Part shown: piece by piece, positions 53,371 to 63,348 of the stretch
Numbering within the stretch: the stretch's first letter is position 1
Layout: every line of letters begins with the position of its first letter
Assembly: GCF_024586455.1 (NCBI RefSeq)
Contig: NW_026089624.1
Coordinates: 2,633,341-2,697,340 of the forward strand
Length of the DNA: 64,000 bases
Direction: 5' to 3'
Source: Bactrocera neohumeralis
Taxonomy: Eukaryota > Arthropoda > Insecta > Diptera > Tephritidae
Notes under the pieces: generated by a model
Told to the model about the DNA's origin: nothing
Databases searched by the model: none
Seen by the model: the letters and a program-made list of their open reading frames with translations, nothing else
Position numbers and translations under genes: made by a program

Positions 53371-54747
53371 ATTGGCAATAATGATCATCCCGACGACGCA
53401 CAGTCTGATGAACATTGAAAAAATTGGAAGTCAATCTGGATACTTTGAAATTACGGTTGAAAAATCGATTTTGCAGAAGATTATGATACTATACTACATA
53501 TAATAAATCCTCAAGAAATATTAACTATTATTAATGAACTACAACTAAATATACAACGGTCAGGACTTGAGGCAGATTCTAAACCACTAGAAAGGCAACT
53601 GGAAATCATACGGAAAAAGGCAAAAACATTAATAGCACATTGATATAAAAGAGGTCTAATTAATTTCATAGGCACAGCTGAGAAATCGAAGAACATTTAA
53701 AAGTAATTGAGACAAATAATCATCGATTAATAAAAAATCTTAATAAACAAATTAACATAAATTCCCATTTCAATGAATCTTTCTCTTAATTAAGAAATAT
53801 TATTTTACATGATAGGGAAATTATAGCAAAAGAAGTAAATGGTATTAAAAAAGATATGAGTGAAATACATATACAACTTCTTAAAACTGATTTTATAATT
53901 AAATTAAAAATTCTGCAAGATAACGTGGAACATATTCAAGATAATATTGCAGCTTCCAGAATAGGATTACTTCATAGTAACATTCTAACAAATGGAGAAA
54001 TTGATCATTACAATATAGATATAAATAAATTAAAAAATATAAAAATGGGAACACTAATTACAAGTAATGAAAACATCATATTTGTTGTAAGAATCCCAAG
54101 GCATACAATAAAATTACCGATTACTATAATTATGCCCTTAACAAAGAGCAAGAATAGAGAATTAATGTTTGAACCATTGAAAGTCGTAAAGTATAAAAAT
54201 AATACTTTACTTTATGAAGAAAATAAAGATTTACGAAAACTTGTGCGAATGAAAAATAGCTTACATAAAAATAATTGTATATATATATTTAACAATGTAA
54301 CAGATGTAATTGAAATTAATGATGGTATATTATTGTTAAAAAAATTTTAAAAACAACCAGATAAGCAATACCTGTAATACAAACATATTTAATCTAACTG
54401 GAAATTACCTAATATCCTTTATTAATTGTTCAATTGAAATAGAAAATAGAGTATGGAAAAATTATAATAACATTTTCAAACAAACTATACAAAATATCTA
54501 TGATGTTAAAGGCATAGAGAATCAAAATGAAAAATTAATTTTCGATGATATTTTATTATCAAAATTTGAAAACATTGAACAAATTAACGAATTAAGCTTT
54601 ATCAGGAAACAACACTAAATATATTTATCAACATTTTTTATATTTTTAATAATTATTATTGTACTTATTGTCTCGCTCATTTACGGTAAAAGAAATCATA
54701 ACATTAATATTACAAATACAAATTCTTCGACTCAGGAGAGTCTTTAA
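53371..54747 (+). pseudogene. env: gypsy-5 env-like glycoprotein, broken
   Basis: KRGLINFIGTAEKSKN at about 53650 has the furin-like site. The 53856-54350 frame reads VEHIQDNIAASRIGLLHSNI and LTNGEIDHYNIDINKL, matching the same region of gypsy-2 Env. A shift follows, then LIFDDILLSKFENIEQINEL, the membrane anchor FFIFLIIIIVLIVSLIYGK and a tail ending at 54747. At least three lesions are present. Confidence 0.82.
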
Positions 54748-54749
54748 AC

Positions 54750-54761
54750 AAAGGGGGGAGA
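54750..54761 (+). other. polypurine tract of gypsy-5
   Basis: AAAGGGGGGAGA directly precedes the LTR start AGTTACG. Confidence 0.8.
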
Positions 54762-55127
54762 AGTTACGTCAGAGACTCCACCCATTGTATCAGTACAATC
54801 CACTGCAAGCTATTTTAAATACGAAATTTGATATTCCGTTCAATTAGCTTCTTTAATGTATAAAATGATTATTAATCAATATATCGCAAAACGACCACAG
54901 TAGTTGTTATTTTTTATTTACATTTGCTTTGTCACAACTTTGTCGAAATTGATATCGCATTCTATTGCTTTTTGTTCTTTGCCACAACAATGTTACAAAT
55001 CAACATATGTTGTAACATTGTTGCTGCCATTATTTTATTGATTACAAACAAATTAAAAGTGGTTGAACTCCGAAATTATTTTCATGTTTACGTTTAAATT
55101 TGTGAATGAGTGAGCTAAGCAAAATCT
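54762..55127 (+). repeat. 3' LTR of gypsy-5
   Basis: It matches 45828-46195. It contains ATTCAACATA-like and CAACATATGTTG palindromic pieces. The right edge, at AAAATCT, is defined only by the end of similarity with the left copy. Confidence 0.85.
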
Positions 55128-55241
55128 GTTTTTTTTTCCTGTTATTTATATGGAAAATAGAAAATTTGAAAGATGCACCTCTTAATATTAATATTAAGAG
55201 CTCATCTTTTGAGTGATTTTTTTTCACAGAATGACCCACCC
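55128..55241 (-). repeat. MITE, right arm
   Basis: Inversely it begins GGGTGGGTCATTCTG and follows the left arm (45400). It is bounded by TA at 55242-55243. Confidence 0.75.
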
Positions 55242-55243
55242 TA

Positions 55244-55345
55244 ATATATACATAACATTATATCTATCGCGCTTAGTTTTAGGTTAGGTGAATAAAACTA
55301 TAATACTTTGTAGCAACTGGTTGCAAGAGTATAGAAACATTCAGA
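55244..55345 (+). repeat. repeat family R, copy 3, last segment
   Basis: TATATCTATCGCGCTTAGTT and AGCAACTGGTTGCAAGAGTA are the 3' end of the family and continue from 45397. Confidence 0.8.
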
Positions 55346-55929
55346 TTACTGTTACGCTCGATGGTGGTAGAGTGATGTTGTAGTGTTGCATGTCAACAAC
55401 AGGAGTCAGGTAACTTTTCTTTATAGAAAAAATAATGGACACACATAAATATTTTAAAGGAATTTTTGAAAAAAGTGCCTGAAAGCTTGATATAGAGTCC
55501 TAATATTACTTCCAACAGGACAACGATCCCAAGCATATTTCCGAAATAATTTGCCTGCGGATCTCATATAACACGCCTCAAACCTTCAAAACACCACCTC
55601 AATCATAAGATCTAAATCCGATAGTGCACCTTTGGGATCATCCGGATAGAAAGATTAGAGAGCACAATATAACATCAAAAAGTGTACTTAAAGAGGTGCT
55701 AGTAGTAGAAGGGAGGAAAACTGGGTTTCAGGTACAAATGGTACAATCAACGCACAACCGCTTGCAGGAAGTCATAAAGTAATATTTTTCATTATTTTTG
55801 TTAATTAATTGTATCTGACAAACGGTTTTGTCCACATGAATTAGTACATTTTTCACTTATTTTCTTTTTTATAAACAACTATTTATTTGGTTACTTAAGT
55901 CTATGAACATTAATTCTTACAGACTAATA
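55346..55929 (+). pseudogene. Tc1-like transposase, C-terminal fragment
   Basis: YYFQQDNDPKHISEI (second catalytic Asp), then LNPIVHLWDHPDRKIREHNI and NRLQEVIK. The conserved Glu of the NPIEH motif is Val here. The N-terminal two thirds are absent. The family differs from that at 22662. Confidence 0.75.
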
Positions 55930-58865
55930 GAAAGTTCAGATTTAAATTAGAACTCTAAAATAATTAAATTACAATTATAAAAATAGACAACTTAAAGTAA
56001 AAAAGAGAATTAAGGGTGTTAATGAAAGTGAAGAGTGAGAAAAATCAAGAAGAACTTTCTCCGAAATCAAGTTAAACTCACGCATATTACGCTTGAGAGG
56101 AGCATAATCAGCAAAGCTCTCTCCTTTTTCAAATAAAATAGAATGAAGAAATAGATCTGCGACAACGATAAGGAGTATCGAAATTAATTTTTCCTAATAA
56201 ATACGGACGGTCAATACTTCCATTAATTACATTAAAAAAACAAATGAAAGGCAGAGAACGAAATGTCGATTTAAGATGTAAAAAAGCAATAAACGAGATG
56301 TAAACGATGGTATTAGGTCAACAAGCATTAAGGAGCGGAGGAAAATCTTTTGAAAGCGTTCAATCCTGTAAATGAACACTGCATACTCCAAGATAGACCG
56401 AACAAAAGATGAATACAATAATTTTATAGTATAGGGGTCGGAAAAATTGGAAGCAATTCGATGGACAAAGCCAAGTACTGAGAATAATTTAGAAGTGATA
56501 TAGTTGACATGATTACTGAAAGAAAAACCCAAAATCTTTGATTTCAGTCACGCATTTTGGGACGCAATTTGAAATATTGTAACTTGAAAGTAAAATGTTA
56601 CGTCCCCTCCCATATGAGATTTGAGAACATTTACCTACATTCAGAAAAAGCTTCGATTTCAGGCACTAATCCTTAAAACTATCAATATTACATTGAAATT
56701 AGAATACATCTTCTGAGTTTTTGATTATTGCGAAAAGAGAAGCACAAAGAACTGGACGCTTTCTTGTTGCACTCCCGAAGACGCAACGAATGAATCGGAT
56801 GACACTCCATCGACACTAACCACACGTTTTCTATTGTGCAAATATGACTTAATCCACTGCAAGAAGACAGAGTAAAATCTAAGGAAGATAGTTTTTTAAT
56901 TCGAATATTGTGTGAAACTTTATCATAGGCTTTAGAGAAATCTGTGTAAACACAATCTCTTGAAATCTAGCGTAGAAGGCAGACATGCAATATTCGCTAA
57001 AAACGCTAAATTTGACACAGTGGAGCGACCCATGCTGGTTGACGTTAATTATTGATTTCACTGCAAAAAATAATTTATTTTTAACAGAACACTCAAAATT
57101 TTTCGAAATAGTAGAAAGTTTAGAAATAGGCCTGTAATTGGAAACTACATCCTTTCTACCACCTTAAAGGATAGGGGTAATGTATGTCAATTTCCAGTCT
57201 GAAACAAGAGGACAGGGACTTATTGAAAAGAGGTATGAGAGGATATACCAAGGCAAAACAATTTTTAATAAGTACAAGCGGCAGCCCATTCAGATCCAAA
57301 TTGAAAGAAAGTTTAATAATATCAAATAGCCTTGGCAATATCATCCTGTGAATGACACAGTGTGTCAAAATTTATGAATGGAAAATTATTAGCCGAAAAA
57401 GTGGAAGTAGTACTAGGATCATCGTGTACATAATTTGATTTGAAGAATTCAGGAAACAAGTTGAAAATTTCGCCAAAAGTGCATTCCGACTAATCACCCC
57501 AACGTAAAGCAGAAGGAATGGCAGAACACGCTCTTCTAGATTTTACAAAGTTCCAAAAGTACTTAGAGTTCGACTTAATGTTAGACTCCGTACTGTCAAT
57601 AAACCTTTTATAGAGAAATGTATCCAAATCATTAAACAGTTTTGTGTAGTCTTAAAATTGAACAAAGGAAACATGAGATTTATTTGAAGAGAATTTTTTA
57701 TTTCTTAGATTTTTCAAGCGTTTGAGGCCCTTAATATAGCATGGCAACTTATTTGGTTGTATATGTTTAACCGGAATGTTATAACGACAAAATTCCTGAA
57801 TTGATTTCTTAAAAATGGAAAGACTATTAGCTGTATCTAGTCCAGAAAGTAAATAATCCCATTTCAACTCGATGAGCAGATCGTTGAGTCGTGCAAAATC
57901 ACAAATTGCAAAATTAAAACCAAGCCCGTCAATATGTTTGACAGGAGCGAAAAGATAAGTATCCGTTTCAAACGCTAACAGAGAATGATGAATGGTAGCT
58001 GGAGATTGAGACTAAGTAGGCTATCAATGAGAAGATGAAAAATTGGAGGGAATAAGGACAGGGCTATAGGAACAACCGAACCAGACGATATTAATAAAGT
58101 CACGCGGAACACAAATATTTTTTTTTTCACCATATTTTATATCAGCGAGGAACTATTATTTGGATGCATCTTATACAATTCTAGAGGACTATGAGGAAGG
58201 ATGTATGAAACTACAATGAACAGAGAGTCATTGATGCAAATACATAGTTGGTCAAGAACGAATCATCATTATCATGCATTATAAATGAGGACGGAATTTG
58301 CGATGAACTGCAGCCCTTTAAGACAACCAGTTTTTTCGTGATCTCTATCCTCACGGAAGACATAAGAGAAATCTGAATCGAAATATTCACCGTCATAGTA
58401 AGCCAGGACCCAACAATAACGATAATATCAAAATCCAATTGTGAAGAAAAATCCCTAATAATATTTGATTTAAAATAAGAGCCATTAGACGAATGTGTAG
58501 AAAACGGATGATTAAAGATGTGATTAATAGGCGCATCAACTAGTCCGCAGTGTTGTTTTCCCATCCACTTCATACTTACATAATTAATGTATAACATAAA
58601 ATATGTTGTCTATCAACATTAGCATATTTAACAACGAAAGATATAGTATCTTCCTCAGTGGCAGAGTTCTTAAAGCCAGACAAGTAAATCCATTTCTTGG
58701 GTATGACGATATCGAGATCACGATTGGATTAACAGAATCATCAGAGGCAACTTTTTGAGTAGCGTTAACAACAATATTGGGGCGATCTGGTTTAGCAGCT
58801 ATTGGATTGTTTTTGACAATGGCTTTTATATGGGGTGAAGCAACTTATGTTAGTTTACAAAAAAA
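55930..58865 (-). pseudogene. non-LTR retrotransposon (jockey/CR1-like), decayed
   Basis: The minus strand, from right to left, carries an ORF1-like end (58621-58860), then endonuclease-like FDIIVIVGSWLT (58390-58445). A linker follows (LPCYIKGLKRLKNLRNKKFS, 57650-57780), then RT motifs WKLTYITP and DVVSNYRPISKL (57120-57200), and VYTDFSKAYDKVSH (about 56915-56965). The tail is FSNHVNYITSKLFSVLGFVH, then VRSILEYAVF (56390-56530). The order matches a LINE. Many stops are present, and the YxDD block was not found. Confidence 0.8.
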
Positions 58866-59752
58866 ATTAATCGAAAAGTATTTCGTGTGTTAATAAAGCA
58901 TTGCTTTTTGGAAGAAAAATATTGTTGAATTTGGACTGTGTACCAGGGAAATCAGCAGGCAGCGAAGTTGAGAGTGTACACGAAAACCGTAGACAGTCGA
59001 TTCGGCGGCATTCGTAGCAACTGGGACTGACGTATGAAACGACTTGGCGCATTTTACGTCGAGATCTTAAATTGAAAGAATACAAAATACAGCTTTTGCA
59101 GGAACTGAATCCGCTCGACCTTCCCACGCGACATCGCTTCGCTTTATGATCTCTTGTTTGTTCGGCGATGAGACCCATTTCTGACTCAATGGGTATGTTA
59201 ACAAGAAAAATTGCCGCATTTAGGATGAAGAGCAACCTGAAGAGATCCAAGAGCTGCCATTTCTTTTAGAAAAAACAATGGCCATATGGGGTTTGTTGGC
59301 AAGTGGAATCATCGGTCCATAGTTCTTCAAAAATGATACCGGTGAGAACGTAACCGTCAATGGCGATCATTATGGTGCCATTATAACCGACTATTTGATG
59401 CCTGGAATTGTAGCTCGTGATCTCGCCGACATTTGATCTCAACAAGACGGCGCCCCTTCCAATATATCACATCAGTCAATGGATTTATTTAGCAGAGTAA
59501 ATAATTTCACATTTTGGGCTGGTCGATTGGCCGCTAAGATTGTGTGAGATCACATAGTTAGACTTTTGTCTGAGAAGATATGTAAACTCTAAAGTCTATA
59601 CGGTCAATTCCGCTTCGACTCAGGCCTTGGAGCAAAATACGCCAGTTACCATTCGAAATGCTCGAACGAGTCATCGAAAATTTTACTCAACGGATGGACC
59701 ATCTGAGACTTAGTCGCGGCCAACATTTGAAGGAGATAATCTTTAAACAAAA
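58866..59752 (+). pseudogene. mariner-like transposase (DD37E-type family), decayed
   Basis: The plus strand has SVHENRRQSIRRHS, then LGLTYETTWRILRRDLKLKE with IQLLQELNPLDLPTRHRFAL. NDTGENVTVNGDHYGAIITD is followed by SQQDGAPSN (second Asp region) and FTFWAGRLAAK. Stops and small indels are frequent. Its 3' end abuts repeat R copy 4 at 59753. Confidence 0.75.
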
Positions 59753-60440
59753 AAGAAAGGGATAAGTTAGTGTGCAACCGAACATTTTATACTCTTGCAA
59801 TTTGCAACAATCAAAGCTACGGAAATATATAAGGTGTGAAACGTCAGTCAGAGGATCGAAATCCAAGCAACTATATATACTCATTTACTAAATATAACTC
59901 ATACACTGGCCCACATATTCGGCATAAGGTTTGTTAGAAAAACCAAAATAATTATAGGAGTTGGAAGTAGTATCGACCCGATCTCATCTATTTTTCTCAA
60001 TACCACATACTAAAAAAGTATGTATGTAGTAAAATTAAAAAAAAGTCCTAATATTAGTTACATAGTATAGGGGCTATGTTATGTTTTTGCCCAATTCTAT
60101 CTAATTTTGGCAAAAAGATATACTTTTATGAGTAAAACAGGCTCTCTTATTCTAATTTGGATACCTCACATATTGGCCGATATACATATGTGGTACAAAG
60201 TCACACGGGAGTTCGAAAATCTTTATATTAACTATACAGGGGCTACGGGAAGTATTGTTCCGATTCAACCAATTTTTGACATACAGACATACCATTATAA
60301 GAGAAAGATTATCCCTTAATTTCATTTATGTATGTATCTCACAAATTGACCGACATTTTCGATCAAAAGTCAATTATAGATACCGAGATCCAAATATTCG
60401 GTACAAAGGGGCTTGAACAGTTTTTGTTAAATTAATACCC
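59753..60440 (+). repeat. repeat family R, copy 4, segment 1
   Basis: AAGGGATAAGTTAGTGTGCA, ACCGAACATTTTATACTCTT, ATTGGCCGATATACATATG and GATCAAAAGTCAATTATAGA follow the family order. A LINE tail interrupts it near 60440. Confidence 0.8.
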
Positions 60441-60936
60441 ACCGATCTAAACAGGGTAAGATGACAGAAAAAGCAGCCTTTCGGCTGTCGTGGGAATTGT
60501 TTTTGTTTCCGACAGGTACTGACCGCCATTCACAGTGGAGCTATCAACACCTTCACTGACTCCCTTCCTGTGAATTGCGTTCTTGGAGTCAAATCACCAC
60601 CTATTGCAAGCGAAGAGCTCGAGTTGCCGCGAGAAACGCGAGTGACCTTTGCGCAGCTTCGTTCTGGATATTGTAGCAGGTTAAACTCCTACTTGTCCAG
60701 AATAGACCCCGACATATCCAACATATGTCTTACGTGCATTGAGTCTCCGCATGACACTGGCCACCTCTTTTCATGCTCCGCCAACCCTACTCATCTGACA
60801 CCCTTTTCCCTTTGATCCGACCCAGTCGAAACAGCACTTTCCTGGGACTCCCGTTAGATGACGTCGACGACAACTTGGATAATCCTCACCACCCTAACGG
60901 GTATTAGATAACTCCGTTAAAACAACAACAGCAATA
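60441..60936 (+). pseudogene. LINE pol C-terminus with CAA-rich tail
   Basis: HSGAINTFTDSLPVNCVLGV, ETRVTFAQLRSGYCSRLNSY and ICLTCIESPHDTGHLFSC (a Cys/His cluster) form the C-terminal region of I/R1/LOA-type LINE pol. A frameshift lies near 60816 within the last codons, and the element ends in AAAACAACAACAGCAA. It is 5' truncated, as expected from target-primed reverse transcription. Confidence 0.8.
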
Positions 60937-61299
60937 GTTTTTTGGTCATAAGGTGGCACACACTAAGGACATTATTCGTACAATGTTTTATGCCGTCATA
61001 TTAATTGCTTCTAGATTTGTGTAATGAAAACTGAATGAATCAAGTGGAATTTAATATTGTGCTATAAGGAAGCAGGCGTGGTTGTTGCCCGATTTTCCAA
61101 ATTTTATCGAAATCGGTTTTCACAGCAGCTCCCATAAAGCTTTCCCATACCATCTCGGTGGTAAAATTTAATGTCTCTGGCGTATTTACGCACTGATTTA
61201 TCGCACTTTTAGTAGTTTTTAAAATAATCGTTATATCGGAAGTGATCGGGATTATCCTCCGATTTCATCCATTTTCACACTGTCGGTATCGGGTGATTT
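60937..61299 (+). repeat. repeat family R, copy 4, segment 2
   Basis: GGTCATAAGGTGGCACACAC, GCGTGGTTGTTGCCCGATTT and GGATTATCCTCCGATTTCAT match family modules. It is interrupted after TA by a mariner derivative. Confidence 0.8.
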
Positions 61300-61886
61300 T
61301 TTAAGAGCTTGATAACTTTTTTAAAAAAAAAAAACGCATAAAATTTGCAAAATCTCATCGGTTCTTTATTTGAAACGTTAGATTGGTTCATGACATTTAC
61401 TTTTTGAAGATAATTTCATTTAAATGTTGACTCATGTGGTTTCAACAAGATGGCGCTACATGCCACACAGCTCGCGATTCTATGGCCATTTTGAGGGAAA
61501 ACTTCGGAGAACAATTCATCTCAAGAAATGGACCCGTAAGTTGGCCACCAAGATCATGCGATTTAACGCCTTTAGACTATTTTTGTGGGGCTACGTCAAG
61601 TCTAAAGTCTACAGAAATAAGCCAGCAACTATTCCAGCTTTGGAAGACAACATTTCCGAAGAAATTCGGGCTATTCCGGCCGAAATGCTCGAAAAAGTTG
61701 CCCAAAATTGGACTTTCCGAATGGACCACCTAAGACGCAGCCGCGGTCAACATTTAAATGAAATTATCTTCAAAAGTAAATGTCATGAACCAATCTAACG
61801 TTTCAAATAAAGAACCGATGAGATTTTGCAAATTTTATGCGTTTTTTTTTTAAAAAAAAGTTATCAAGCTCTTAAAAAATCACCCG
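61300..61886 (+). mobile_element. mariner derivative with ~135-base inverted ends
   Basis: The left end TCGGGTGATTTTTTAAGAGC is exactly inverted at the right end, and the arms continue through TTCATGACATTTAC and TTAAATGTTGAC. TA flanks both ends (61298-61299 and 61887-61888). Between the arms lies a transposase C-terminal half. The size is 587 bases. Confidence 0.88.
61434..61798 (+). pseudogene. mariner transposase C-terminal half (DD37E-like)
   Basis: MWFQQDGATCHTARDSMAIL has the second catalytic Asp. PRSCDLTPLDYF, where mariners have D, follows, then after a frame change KPATIPALEDNISEEIRAIP and MDHLRRSRGQHLNEIIFKS. The N-terminal half, with the first Asp, is absent. Confidence 0.82.
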
Positions 61887-61888
61887 AT

Positions 61889-62062
61889 AGAAGTTCTTAT
61901 AATATTTTTACTACGGATTTCAACTTTTCTCGTCATCCTGATCATTTATATAAAAAAATAAACCTATATCTATTTCGCGTAGTTTTAGGTGATACGTACA
62001 ACCGTGAGGTGAACAAAACTATAGTACTCTGTAGCAACTGGTTGCAAAGTAATAAGTTAATA
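61889..62062 (+). repeat. repeat family R, copy 4, 3' end
   Basis: CTTTTCTCGTCATCCTGATC, GTTTTAGGTGATACGTACAA and AGCAACTGGTTGCAAAGTA are the family's 3' end. Confidence 0.8.
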
Positions 62063-62885
62063 AACATTCGCCATTAAGTTTGAAGTTTCTATGTTTTTTT
62101 GTTTAAAAACTAAGAAGCCTCGAAATGAATCACGCTGTATAAAATTCCAAAATTCATTCTTTCGATTTTTTGTGATGGTGGCTTACCTTCAAAAGTAAGT
62201 TAACGTAATGACGAAAACTTCTGTCTATGTGTGTACGTTTTTATAACATCAACAATCAATTATAAAAATTTTTTAAAACGTTTGGAAATACTGTGCGGCA
62301 TTTAGCTCAATTTTATAACCTTTTAAATTTTTATTATACGAGTGAGTGTTTCGTGAAAAAAGGTTAGGGGAAAGCTTCGTTAGAAAAGGGAAGACATATC
62401 TTACCAATTAAAAACTTTTTCCATATAAGAACTTTGTTTTGTTCGGTCGTTTTGTACTATAACAGCTATATGCTATATATTTCTGATATCTGCGGTTCCG
62501 ACATATTTTCTCCCCATTTGTCGCATGTGAAAAATTTCAGACCGATATCTCAAAAACTTCGCGTACGCATGACAAGATTGTTCTAAAGACTAGTAGCTTT
62601 AACTTTAATTCAAATAGTCGAGGTGATACCCTAATAAAAAGGGTAAAGCAAATCAACGCACACTCCTATAGCCAACAGCGTTACCAGAGATTTCTTAAAA
62701 AAGTTTCTACCTTACCTTATGAGTTGCATGGTGTGCCTGTTAGTTTCTGCGCTAATTCATTCAACGTATGAGAGTTTCAGTAGCCGTAACTTTCTTGGTA
62801 ATAACCATTTATCATTTTGAGCTAACTGGTTGTGTTAATTCGCTATGCCAGCATAAAAGTCAAATTCTTAAAATTTTTTAGAGTA
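62063..62885. other. no gene seen
   Basis: Nothing coding is seen. CCATATAAGAACTTTGTTTT...GCTATATGCTATA and CAGACCGATATCTCAAAAAC (62420-62560) have the look of another degenerate dispersed repeat, but no second copy lies in the window. Confidence 0.4.
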
Positions 62886-62894
62886 GGGTAAGAC

Positions 62895-63306
62895 GGGGTA
62901 CATTTGACACTGGGGCACATTTGACTTCAGTCTCTGTGGCGTTAACTGGGGCTTTATTGAAAATGTAAAAACGTGACCACCACCATTATTGAACTAAACG
63001 AAGCGTCAAAAAATTTCACAATTATATTCCAACGCGTAACAGAGTTACACGTGTTTTTCTATTTTCGGGAACGTAATTGTAATTTTCGGTAGATCGGAAG
63101 TAAAGTCTTTCTTAAACAATAAAATACATTTTTTAAAGCATCTTACGAAATTGGTTACTCTGTTTATGTGTGCTATGAAAATAAATAGTGTGTATATCTG
63201 AAATGTAATAGAGTTTGCAAAATATAAAAAAACGAGACGGTGAGTGGAATAGGGCACCTTTGACTTGTGTAGAAGGGGCATATTTGACAAATGTCAAATG
63301 TACCCC
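62895..63306. promoter_or_regulatory. array of GGGGYACATTTGAC motifs
   Basis: Direct copies are at 62895-62908, 62912-62925, 63251-63264 (AGGGCACCTTTGAC) and 63275-63288 (GGGGCATATTTGAC). An inverse copy is at 63293-63306. The pairing near the element end and just upstream of the ORF suggests transposase or host-factor binding sites (inference). Confidence 0.6.
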
Positions 63307-63348
63307 ATTTAACATTTGGTAATGTTAAAACAATTAAGGAGTTTTCTA

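Larger units (their letters stand above)
50369..55127 (+). mobile_element. gypsy-5: errantivirus-type element lacking gag
   Basis: From a truncated protease/RT start to a 3' LTR the element is on the plus strand. gag, leader and part of protease are missing between the left LTR (45828) and 50369, where a Helitron and repeat R now lie. pol and env are both broken. Confidence 0.85.
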
